Assembly (NCBI GenBank): GCA_903835145.1
Contig: CAILMA010000549.1
Span: 1-7,546 of the forward strand
Direction: 5' to 3'
Length of the DNA: 7,546 nucleotides
Source of the DNA: an uncultured Bacteroidota bacterium
GTDB lineage: Bacteria > Bacteroidota > Bacteroidia > Chitinophagales > Chitinophagaceae
A program made the translations under genes and the position numbers. How positions within the stretch are numbered: position 1 is the first letter of the stretch; the number at the start of each line of letters is the position of its first letter. Of the stretch, positions 1-5,249 are shown in pieces. A model generated the notes under the pieces. That model had not been told where the DNA came from and ran no database searches. It saw only the letters and a list, made by a program, of their open reading frames with translations.

Positions 1-110
1 ATGCTTGTTCCGCCAACGCAGGCTCCGGGTGTGCCGGAAATGGGGTATACCGCAAAAGATGCGAAGAAAGCGAACAGTGCTGGTAACAGGAGTAATAGGA
101 ATTTTTTCAT
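1..110 (-). CDS. N-terminus of a secreted protein (signal peptide), cut by the window edge
   Basis: Reading the minus strand from the ATG at 110 gives an open frame to the edge: Met-Lys-Lys, then a run of Phe/Leu/Ala (about residues 4-20), then a polar stretch with the sequence SGTPGACVGGTS. This is a classical Sec signal peptide. The segment after it resembles the start of the Ig-like repeat region of large Bacteroidota exported proteins, where similar TGTxxVCVGxTT stretches are common; that comparison is from memory. Only 36 complete codons are visible, so the body, total length and any C-terminal sorting domain are unknown. No Shine-Dalgarno is visible upstream, as is usual in this phylum. 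The gene is divergent from the VF530-family gene at 291. Confidence 0.72.
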   Translation of the reverse strand, partial: MKKFLLLLLPALFAFFASFAVYPISGTPGACVGGTS

Positions 111-251
111 TTTCTGAAGGTTTTAAATTTTGAATAAATGTGTTTCTGGGGCCCGGGACCCGATAAGGCGCTACCAATAAAGACGCAATTTGTTTAGTTT
201 CGTTAGGAAATAAAAGAATATTTTTTTTCTTTGCATATAGATGCCTGTAAA

Positions 252-284
252 GTTGCAAGGTTAATTCGTTTAGCTGTATATTTA
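252..284 (+). promoter_or_regulatory. Possible Bacteroidota-type promoter for the VF530 gene
   Basis: GTTG at 252-255 is followed after 21 bases by TATATTTA at 277-284, which approximates the Bacteroidota -33 TTTG / -7 TAnnTTTG pattern with one mismatch in each box. It would place transcription start almost at the ATG at 291 and so supports that start over the TTG at 231. The boxes are imperfect and the region is AT-rich, so chance is a real alternative. Confidence 0.28.
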
Positions 285-290
285 CGCCTT

Positions 291-512
291 ATGAGCGAAG
301 TACAAGCTAATAATCCGCTGCATGGAAAAACGCTCGAGGCCATCTTAAATCATTTGGTTAATCTATATGGATGGGAGCGGCTTGGAGCGGAGATAAGGAT
401 AAAGTGTTTCAACATAGACCCGAGCATACAATCGAGTTTAAAGTTTCTGCGTAAGACACCCTGGGCTCGAGCTAAGGTTGAAGCTCTTTATGTAGATTGT
501 ATGTATGAATAA
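291..512 (+). CDS. VF530/DUF2132 family small protein
   Basis: This 73-residue protein matches the VF530 (DUF2132) family as I know it. The diagnostic blocks are NNPLHG at residues 7-12, LEAIL at 15-19, YGW at 26-28 and [13 protein letters not shown] at 48-60, followed by KVEALY. Family members are about 70-80 residues, so it is complete. The family is described as small, helical, possibly DNA-binding proteins; the cellular role is not established and nothing here settles it. An in-frame TTG at 231 would add 20 residues, but the family homology begins just after the ATG at 291, so I prefer 291. The gene stands alone: the left neighbour is divergent, and a 196-base gap separates it from the response regulator. 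A weak hairpin with a T-run lies 30 bases downstream. Confidence 0.85.
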   Translation: MSEVQANNPLHGKTLEAILNHLVNLYGWERLGAEIRIKCFNIDPSIQSSLKFLRKTPWARAKVEALYVDCMYE

Positions 513-541
513 CGTTGATACCCAAAACAGGTCAATGAAGA

Positions 542-569
542 TCAACTATTAGTTGAGGCGATTTTTTTT
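542..569 (+). terminator. Weak candidate terminator after the VF530 gene
   Basis: A five-base-pair stem (TCAAC 542-546 with GTTGA 552-556, five-base loop) is followed five bases later by eight T residues (562-569). The position, 30 bases past the stop codon, suits an intrinsic terminator. The stem is short and the gap before the T-run is atypical. Confidence 0.33.
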
Positions 570-627
570 GACGCTTTTCCCACAAAGGCAGCAGGTGTTA
601 TTTTTCAAGCTGTTAATTGTAAGCTTC

Positions 628-661
628 TTTGCACCAGTTCAAGGTTTAGTGGGTATTTTGG
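628..661 (+). promoter_or_regulatory. Candidate promoter of the response regulator gene
   Basis: TTTG at 628-631 and TATTTTGG at 654-661, 22 bases apart, approximate the -33/-7 elements of the Bacteroidota housekeeping sigma factor. Transcription would begin near 667, about 40 bases before the ATG at 709. The -7 box has one T fewer than the consensus TAnnTTTG. A sigma-54-like -24 box overlaps its right end (see findings). Confidence 0.38.
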
Positions 662-708
662 CACGGAAAATGATAATTAAAGGGAGTAACATAAAATACT
701 AAAATTTA

Positions 709-1869
709 ATGGCGCAAAATATTCTTGTTGTTGATGATGAGCGAGCTATAAGGAAGGCTCTTACGGAAATATTGTCTTTTGAAGGTTTTGTGGTTGATGA
801 GGCTGTGGATGGAGAGGAAGCAATAAAAAAGATTAAAGAGAACAATTACGACTGTATACTCTGTGACATAAAAATGCCCAAAAAGGACGGGCTTGAAGTG
901 CTGGCGGTAGCGAGGGCTGAGAAGCCTGACACGCCATTTATAGTAATATCAGGGCACGGTAATATTGAACCCGCGGTTGAGGCAGTAAAAAAAGGTGCTT
1001 TCGACTACATATCCAAGCCACCAGACCTTAACCGGTTGCTAATAACCCTGCGCAACGCCATGGATAAGAAATCTCTGGTGGTGGAGACCAAGCAACTGCG
1101 CAAACGCATAGCCAAAGGGGCTGAGATGATAGGGGAGAGCGAGGAAATGATGCGCATTCAAGAGACCATAGAAAAAGTGGCACCAACCGATGCCCGTGTA
1201 TTGATTACTGGTGAAAACGGAGTGGGGAAGGAACTGGTAGCGCGCAAAATACATGAGTTGAGCAACCGTGCCAATGGGCCGCTGATAGAAGTGAACTGTG
1301 CGGCCATACCTTCAGAACTGATAGAAAGTGAGCTTTTCGGGCATGAAAAAGGTTCGTTCACATCTGCTATTAAACAACGGTTGGGTAAGTTTGAGCAGGC
1401 AAGCGGCGGTACGTTGTTTCTGGATGAAATAGGGGATATGAGCCATGATGCACAGGCCAAAATGCTGCGCGCGCTGCAGGAAGGCAAGATAACAAGGGTA
1501 GGAGGCGAAAAGGAAATAAAAGTGGATGTGCGGGTAATAGCCGCGACGAATAAAAACCTGCTGGAAGAAGTGGAGGCCAAGAAATTCCGGCTGGACTTGT
1601 ACCATAGGCTTAGTGTGATACTCATACATGTGCCGTCGCTCAATAACAGGCGCAGCGACATACCACTGCTGATTCAGTATTTCCTGAAGGAACTTAGCGA
1701 GGAATACAAGCAGCCAGAAAAGAAGATGGAGCCCGACGCCATTGCAGCCCTACAGGATTATAACTGGACAGGCAACATAAGGGAACTAAGAAATGTAGTA
1801 GAACGCCTGATCATACTATCAGACAAGGTGATTACCCGTAGAGACATTGAACTATATATATTGAAGTGA
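709..1869 (+). CDS. NtrC-family response regulator (REC + sigma-54 AAA+), no C-terminal HTH
   Basis: The 386-residue product begins with a receiver domain (about 1-120): acidic pair D9/D10, phosphoacceptor D53, S81 in the VISG segment and K103 before Pro. After a charged linker (120-140) comes the sigma-54 activator AAA+ domain (about 141-370). It has Walker A GENGVGKE (168-175), Walker B FLDE (237-240), the sensor stretch RVIAATN (275-281), arginines in FRLDLYHR (293-300) and the sensor-II block GNIRELRNVVER (355-366). The sigma-54 contact loop reads GSFTSA (215-220) instead of the classical GAFTGA. The protein stops about 20 residues after sensor II, so the Fis-type helix-turn-helix that normally adds 50-70 residues is absent. 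The reading frame is intact and the stop lies in a hairpin, so truncation by a recent mutation is not evident. No histidine kinase gene is adjacent; partner and targets are unknown. It presumably drives ATP-dependent opening of sigma-54 promoters when phosphorylated, by inference from the family. Confidence 0.93.
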   Translation: MAQNILVVDDERAIRKALTEILSFEGFVVDEAVDGEEAIKKIKENNYDCILCDIKMPKKDGLEVLAVARAEKPDTPFIVISGHGNIEPAVEAVKKGAFDYISKPPDLNRLLITLRNAMDKKSLVVETKQLRKRIAKGAEMIGESEEMMRIQETIEKVAPTDARVLITGENGVGKELVARKIHELSNRANGPLIEVNCAAIPSELIESELFGHEKGSFTSAIKQRLGKFEQASGGTLFLDEIGDMSHDAQAKMLRALQEGKITRVGGEKEIKVDVRVIAATNKNLLEEVEAKKFRLDLYHRLSVILIHVPSLNNRRSDIPLLIQYFLKELSEEYKQPEKKMEPDAIAALQDYNWTGNIRELRNVVERLIILSDKVITRRDIELYILK

Positions 1870-1890
1870 GCGGCTTAGTAGGGCCGCTCA
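1867..1890. terminator. Hairpin between convergent genes, probable bidirectional terminator
   Basis: TGAGCGGC at 1867-1874 pairs perfectly with GCCGCTCA at 1883-1890, giving eight base pairs with an eight-base loop. The first three bases of the stem are the stop codon of the response regulator. The NHL gene, coming from the other strand, stops at 1901, so the hairpin lies where both transcripts should end. T-tracts are poor on both sides, so termination may be incomplete, or the element may act mainly as a 3'-end stabiliser. Confidence 0.6.
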
Positions 1891-1900
1891 CCATTCCTTA

Positions 1901-3259
1901 TTAACGTAATGTAACTTGTTGGCACCAGGAGTTGCTGGTGGTGACAATTTTTACCATGTAAGTTCCGGCTGGGCTGCCTTGCAGGTTCACATTTATTTTG
2001 TTGTCAGGCAAAGAATTGAGTGAAGAAGTAACGACAAGCTTGCCCATAATGTCGAAAACCGATACTGATACCGAACCTGAATGACCCGGGAGGTTTATTG
2101 TAAAGTTGCCTTCGGATGGGTTAGGGTAAATAGTAGGCCTTAATTCCGAACTATTTGTTACCGGGTTAATGCCAGTAGGAGCCGATATTTTTCTTATTTC
2201 GTTGCTCAGCTGATCAGCTACATAAACGACGCCGAGCGCATCCACAGCTACACCGTAAGGCCCCATGAATTCAGCGAGTCCGGCTGGCCCACCATTTCCG
2301 CTGCTGCCGTTTGTGCCGTTTCCTGCGTAGGTGTTTATGGCGCCATTTCCTCGTTCTATACGTACAACGTGGTTGCTGTAGTCGGCAATATAAAGGTTAT
2401 TGTCATTGTCTATGGCAATTTCGGTGGGCACATTCAGTTTCGCTAAGTTGCCATAGCCGCCGTCGCCGCTATAGCCAAAAACGCCGGTGCCAGCGAACGT
2501 TGTGAGAATGCCTGAGCGGTCAACTTTCCTTATCACGTCATTACCCTGATCAACTATGAAAACGTTGCCCGCCGTATCAACAGCTACGCCCTTTGGCAGT
2601 TTTAAATCGGCAATGAGGGCATCGGAACCGCTTGTGCCATTGCCCGCGGCACCAGTGCCAGCAAAAGCAACCACGTGGTTATTGCTGTCCAGGATTTTTC
2701 TTACCACATTGTTTTGTGCGTCAGCCACATACAGGTTGTTTTGTTTGTCTATCGCAATGCCTGTCGGTTGATTGAACATGGCTGTAGATGCCGGACCGAA
2801 GTCGCCGCCGTAGCCCGCCGTGCCGGTTCCTGCAACTGTCGAAATGATGCCTGCATTGCTTATTTTTCTAATAACATTGTTGCCATCATCAGTGAAAAAG
2901 ACGTTTCCGTAAGCATCGACGGCAAGGCTGGTGGGCTGGTTTACTTCTGCGGCTGTAGCCGGCCCGCCATCGCCGCTATAGCCAACAGCACCGGTGCCTG
3001 CTATAGTAGTAACAATGCCAGAAGCGTCGATATGGCGAATGACGTTATTTCCCTGATCGCAGAAATAGACGTTGCCGAAGGAGCCTGCTGCAATGCCGAG
3101 CGGGGCGAAACATTCGGCTGATGCGGCAGCACTACCGTCGCCTGTATACCCACGGGTGCCAGTACCGCAGTAGGCACTAATTGTTTGTGCCCGAAGTTCT
3201 GCAGATGCGGAGAGGAATAAAACAGAAAAGGCAAGGAAGGTATTTATTTTAAATTTCAT
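1901..3259 (-). CDS. Secreted NHL-repeat beta-propeller protein with T9SS type A sorting domain
   Basis: I take the ATG at 3259, giving 452 residues, because the signal peptide (MKFKINTFLAF...) begins there. An in-frame ATG at 3271 would add only MGRN. Positions below count from the 3271 ATG. Residues 5-29 form a signal peptide, with probable cleavage near the Ala-Gln before TISAY. Residues 34-363 contain six NHL repeats of about 55 residues. Each combines an AGTGxxGYSGDGGPA-like loop, a P-T-G/S-(I/L)-A-V-D segment, G/N-N-(V/L)-(Y/F) and N-x-V-I-R-K-I, predicted to close into a six-bladed propeller. Residues 377-456 form a T9SS type A sorting domain: YPNPSEGNFTINL, then VFDIMGKLV, then PAGTYMVKIVTT ending in QQVTLR. 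The protein should be exported by Sec, then sent across the outer membrane by T9SS, with its tail removed and the body anchored or released. The ligand or activity is unknown; NHL propellers generally bind proteins, sugars or other polymers. It is divergent from the lipoprotein at 3498. Confidence 0.93.
   Translation of the reverse strand: MKFKINTFLAFSVLFLSASAELRAQTISAYCGTGTRGYTGDGSAAASAECFAPLGIAAGSFGNVYFCDQGNNVIRHIDASGIVTTIAGTGAVGYSGDGGPATAAEVNQPTSLAVDAYGNVFFTDDGNNVIRKISNAGIISTVAGTGTAGYGGDFGPASTAMFNQPTGIAIDKQNNLYVADAQNNVVRKILDSNNHVVAFAGTGAAGNGTSGSDALIADLKLPKGVAVDTAGNVFIVDQGNDVIRKVDRSGILTTFAGTGVFGYSGDGGYGNLAKLNVPTEIAIDNDNNLYIADYSNHVVRIERGNGAINTYAGNGTNGSSGNGGPAGLAEFMGPYGVAVDALGVVYVADQLSNEIRKISAPTGINPVTNSSELRPTIYPNPSEGNFTINLPGHSGSVSVSVFDIMGKLVVTSSLNSLPDNKINVNLQGSPAGTYMVKIVTTSNSWCQQVTLR
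2183..3172 (-). repeat. Six tandem NHL-repeat units in coding sequence
   Basis: These bases encode six consecutive repeats of about 165 bases within the secreted protein. The GxGxxGYSGDGG-type loops fall near residues 36, 91, 147, 204, 260 and 316 of the frame from 3271. The repeats are diverged at DNA level but keep the loop and the N-x-V-I-R strand. Repeat 1 is the most divergent and holds three cysteines (35, 54, 71); repeat 4 has a degenerate loop (AAGNGTSGSDA). Confidence 0.82.
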
Positions 3260-3304
3260 ATTTCGGCCCATTAAGTGCGTGTTATCAATATCTGGTAGGT
3301 GCTA

Positions 3305-3336
3305 CAAATTTAGATAAACTAAAACAAACTTGCGAA
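3305..3336 (-). promoter_or_regulatory. Candidate promoter of the NHL-repeat gene
   Basis: On the minus strand, 3312-3305 reads TAAATTTG, a perfect match to the Bacteroidota -7 consensus TAnnTTTG. TTCG (3336-3333) lies 20 bases upstream as an imperfect -33 box. Transcription would begin near 3298, about 40 bases before the ATG at 3259. The perfect -7 box is the main support. Confidence 0.48.
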
Positions 3337-3446
3337 TGGAATGTCTCAAGTGTAAAGACGGAAATTAAAAGTTAAACCTTTGGTTAATGCCAATTGTTTT
3401 TTTAAGTAAAAACATTGAATCCGACGCTGTATGTGAAATATTGAAT

Positions 3447-3476
3447 TTTGAATTTGCTGGAACATTACTACCTTTA
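3447..3476 (+). promoter_or_regulatory. Candidate promoter of the lipoprotein gene
   Basis: TTTG at 3447-3450 and TACCTTTA at 3469-3476, 18 bases apart, match the Bacteroidota -33/-7 pattern with one mismatch. Transcription would start near 3484, just before the ATG at 3498. This argues against the upstream in-frame ATG at 3387. Confidence 0.45.
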
Positions 3477-3497
3477 GGCGTTATAATACTCAAAAAG

Positions 3498-4040
3498 ATG
3501 AAAAAGATACTGAACACTCTATTAATCGCTATCTGTGTAATCACTTTATTCTCCTGCCAGAAGGATTATGTTGCTAATGGCGCTACGAATGCGAATCAGA
3601 GTGATAATCCGCTAAATCCGCTGGATTCTGCTGCATTCTCCCACTGGCCCGATTCGGACGGTGCATTCACTGTGTTTGTAGACGGTAACAGGTATAATGC
3701 AGATTCGTTACACGCTTATTGGGCTTTTAACTCTGTAACTGGTGCTGACTATATCACAGCGATATTTGGTAGTGGTAAGTCTATGTATCTTAGCCTTATC
3801 GATAACTATGCCGGAAATGTTTGGAACTTTATCAGGTACAACCAGTACCAGAGCGGTTTGTGGATAGATACGGCCCGTCGTAAGCCATTTACAACTGTTT
3901 TAGGAAACGTTGGTCAGATTTACATGGTAAGGAATGATGGTGGTAGAATTAGTGGTAGATTTTATTTTCAGGCTCTTGATTCTGTCTCAGGCAATGTTAT
4001 CAACGCCGAAAAGGGTTTTTTCAACCTTCCAAAATATTAA
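3498..4040 (+). CDS. Predicted surface-exposed lipoprotein, DUF6252-like
   Basis: The ATG at 3498 gives 180 residues beginning with a lipoprotein signal peptide: MKK, a hydrophobic core, and the lipobox LFSC with Cys20 as the lipidated residue. The ORF stays open upstream to an ATG at 3387, but those 37 codons would bury the signal peptide, so I reject that start. Cys20 is followed by Gln-Lys-Asp-Tyr. In Bacteroidota, a Q-K-D-D-E-like motif after the cysteine acts as a lipoprotein export signal to the cell surface; this is a partial match. A low-complexity linker rich in Asn, Ser and Pro (about 27-48) precedes a beta-rich domain. The domain opens with AFTVFVDGNRYNADS and ends with RISGRFYFQALDS...INAEKGFFNLPKY. 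That layout resembles the DUF6252 family as I remember it, which has no assigned function. No catalytic residues are recognisable. The gene is monocistronic: a promoter-like element precedes it and a terminator follows. Confidence 0.83.
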   Translation: MKKILNTLLIAICVITLFSCQKDYVANGATNANQSDNPLNPLDSAAFSHWPDSDGAFTVFVDGNRYNADSLHAYWAFNSVTGADYITAIFGSGKSMYLSLIDNYAGNVWNFIRYNQYQSGLWIDTARRKPFTTVLGNVGQIYMVRNDGGRISGRFYFQALDSVSGNVINAEKGFFNLPKY

Positions 4041-4048
4041 TTAGTGAT

Positions 4049-4080
4049 TTTTGCCGGGCCTTTGCTTTCGGCAAAATTTT
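4049..4080 (+). terminator. Intrinsic terminator after the lipoprotein gene
   Basis: TTTTGCCG at 4049-4056 pairs with CGGCAAAA at 4069-4076 (eight base pairs, 12-base loop) and is followed at once by TTTT (4077-4080). It starts nine bases after the lipoprotein stop codon. The T-rich 5' arm means it could also work in the reverse direction. Confidence 0.65.
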
Positions 4081-4108
4081 CAGTTTTCAACTAATCGAGT
4101 TATCTTGC
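4077..4108 (+). promoter_or_regulatory. Candidate promoter for the small membrane ORF and pdxH
   Basis: TATCTTGC at 4101-4108 approximates the TAnnTTTG -7 box, lacking one T. TTTT at 4077-4080, in the terminator tail, lies 20 bases upstream in the -33 position. Transcription would begin near 4115, close to the ATG at 4128, and would carry both the small ORF and pdxH. The -33 box is weak. Confidence 0.38.
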
Positions 4109-4127
4109 ACCCGCAAACAAAGGAATA

Positions 4128-4271
4128 ATGAACAAATTAATTTTAGGCGCGTTTTACGATAGTGTAAATAAAAATGTAGGTCCAACCCTTATGTGGGTTT
4201 TTGCCTTGCTTCTTACGATAGAGTTATTGTATGTAATGGTAAAATATCTCGGTTCAGAAGATAAAAAATAA
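4128..4271 (+). CDS. 47-residue single-helix membrane protein, unknown function
   Basis: The frame from the ATG at 4128 reads MNKLILGAFYDSVNKNVGPT, then a hydrophobic helix (about residues 20-39, LMWVFALLLTIELLYVMV), then a short charged tail (KYLGSEDKK). A purine-rich AAAGGAA sits just upstream of the ATG. I do not recognise a family. Three things support a real gene: the ribosome site, a clean membrane helix with charged ends, and the tight link to pdxH. Its stop codon (4269-4271) shares its last A with the pdxH Shine-Dalgarno, 12 bases before the pdxH start. A single-pass protein with a short N-terminal part and a cytoplasmic-looking charged tail is likely. It could also serve mainly as a leader whose translation delivers ribosomes to pdxH. 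Confidence 0.62.
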   Translation: MNKLILGAFYDSVNKNVGPTLMWVFALLLTIELLYVMVKYLGSEDKK

Positions 4272-4275
4272 GGAG
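4271..4275 (+). promoter_or_regulatory. Strong Shine-Dalgarno fixing the TTG start of pdxH
   Basis: AGGAG at 4271-4275 lies eight bases before the TTG at 4284 and overlaps the stop codon of the upstream small ORF. It is the clearest Shine-Dalgarno in the window, where most other genes have none. It compensates for the non-ATG start and suggests translational coupling. Confidence 0.7.
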
Positions 4276-4283
4276 TTTCAAAT

Positions 4284-4937
4284 TTGTCTTCTTCCGGTTC
4301 TCATATCGCCAATATCCGTCAGGATTATAGTTTAGCAGCTTTAGATGAAAGTGTAACAGGGGCCGACCCTGTAGCGTTTTTCCAGAAATGGTTTGATGAA
4401 GCATGTGCTGCTCAAATAAGTGATGTGAACGCCATGACACTTGCTACTGTTGACGATAGTGGTATGCCTCATGCCCGCATCGTACTGTTGAAAGGGATTG
4501 AGCATAATGCTTTTACGTTTTTTACCAATTATGATAGCGCTAAAGGCCGCCAGTTGCTCACTCATCCTAAAGTATCCTTATTGTTTTTTTGGAAGGAGCT
4601 GGAGCGCCAGGTAAGGATAGAGGGTGTAGCCCAAAAACTGCCCGAAGCCGATAGCGATACCTATTACCATTCCCGCCCTGAGGGCAGCCGCATTGGTGCC
4701 TGGGCATCTCCTCAAAGCCAGGTTATTGAAGGCCGGCATGTACTGGAGTCCAATTATTCCAAATTAGCAGAGCAGTTTTCCGGAGTTCATATGCCCCGCC
4801 CGCCACATTGGGGTGGTTACAGCATTGTTCCATCGAAGATAGAATTCTGGCAAGGCCGCAGCAACCGCCTGCACGACCGGATTCTTTTTGTTCAAAATGA
4901 AGCTGGTAGCTGGGAAAGATGCCGTCTGGCGCCGTGA
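4284..4937 (+). CDS. pdxH: Pyridoxamine/pyridoxine 5'-phosphate oxidase
   Basis: PdxH uses FMN and oxygen to oxidise pyridoxine or pyridoxamine 5'-phosphate to PLP, the final or salvage step of vitamin B6 metabolism, in the cytoplasm as a homodimer. The 217-residue product is the family's usual length (218 in E. coli) and complete at both ends: IRQDYSLAAL at 11-20 and the closing WERCRLAP. Residues aligned by eye to the E. coli FMN contacts are R65, K70, K87, Q109, W189 and R199. Those for PLP are K70, Y127, R131, S135, R195 and H197, in the blocks RIVLLKG, YYHSRPEGSRIGAWAS and GRSNRLHDR. No key residue is missing. The start is TTG at 4284: no in-frame ATG occurs before residue 51, too late for the fold, and a strong Shine-Dalgarno is correctly spaced. 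It is the second gene of a probable two-gene unit with the small membrane ORF. No clear terminator follows; the only candidate is a five-base-pair stem before a T-run near 4970. Confidence 0.96.
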   Translation: MSSSGSHIANIRQDYSLAALDESVTGADPVAFFQKWFDEACAAQISDVNAMTLATVDDSGMPHARIVLLKGIEHNAFTFFTNYDSAKGRQLLTHPKVSLLFFWKELERQVRIEGVAQKLPEADSDTYYHSRPEGSRIGAWASPQSQVIEGRHVLESNYSKLAEQFSGVHMPRPPHWGGYSIVPSKIEFWQGRSNRLHDRILFVQNEAGSWERCRLAP

Positions 4938-5249
4938 TTTCCGCGCTTCAATTCTCCCTTTTTTCTGTTGAAATTTTTACTTGCATGAGGTGATGTAAGG
5001 TGATTTAATGCCCATTTTTACGTTTTGTGGTATTGCTTCGCCAGCGTAAATGCGGGCTTTTCCTGGATTGAACATTTACACCAATATTCCACAAGAATTA
5101 CCAAAGCTCCATTCATTGGCGCTAAAGCGCGTTTCAGCGCTACTTCAATCATTAGTTTTTGGCGTTTTTAGGAATTAAATTTTAAAATGCTTTGAATTTT
5201 CCATAGAAAACTTCTATTTTACCACGCCCTTAAAAAGGCTTAAAATATT
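4938..5249 (+). other. 312-base gap without a gene: leader of the pnt operon
   Basis: I find no convincing coding frame here. From left to right the gap holds a T-rich stretch with a weak TTCAA/TTGAA stem; two tandem ten-base units TGAGGTGATG and TAAGGTGATT (4986-5005); GCGC-based overlapping hairpins (5119-5141); and a promoter-like pair around an imperfect palindrome (5191-5222). No known riboswitch class is recognised. The length and structure suggest the pnt operon is regulated here. Confidence 0.5.
5191..5222 (+). promoter_or_regulatory. Candidate promoter of the pnt operon with a palindrome in the spacer
   Basis: TTTG at 5191-5194 and TATTTTAC at 5215-5222 are separated by 20 bases. 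The -7 box has two mismatches to TAnnTTTG. Transcription would start near 5230, about 20 bases before pntAA. The spacer is filled by an imperfect inverted repeat: GAATTTTC at 5194-5201 against GAAAACTTC at 5206-5214, with one bulged base. A second possibility is TAGTTTTTG at 5153-5161 with TTTC at 5132-5135. Confidence 0.33.

Noticed and set aside
145..163. GC-rich patch with GGGCCC and CCCGGG palindromes in an AT-rich gap
   Set aside because: The overlapping palindromes do not form one convincing long hairpin and match no known site; it may be part of the leader of the left-edge gene, but nothing supports a function.
231..290. TTG-started N-terminal extension of the VF530 gene
   Set aside because: The 20 extra residues have no counterpart in the family, TTG has no Shine-Dalgarno, and the promoter-like boxes lie inside the extension.
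1158..1661. Long antisense open frame (167 codons) inside the response regulator
   Set aside because: The opposite strand encodes conserved AAA+ motifs throughout; the antisense product is Ser/Leu/Pro-rich with no recognisable domain.
2675..3121. Plus-strand open frame of 148 codons across the NHL repeats
   Set aside because: It mirrors the periodic repeat coding on the minus strand and has an unusual Ala/Cys-rich composition without its own ribosome site.
3387..3497. Upstream in-frame start of the lipoprotein gene
   Set aside because: It would put 37 residues before a textbook lipoprotein signal peptide, and the best promoter match lies within this segment.
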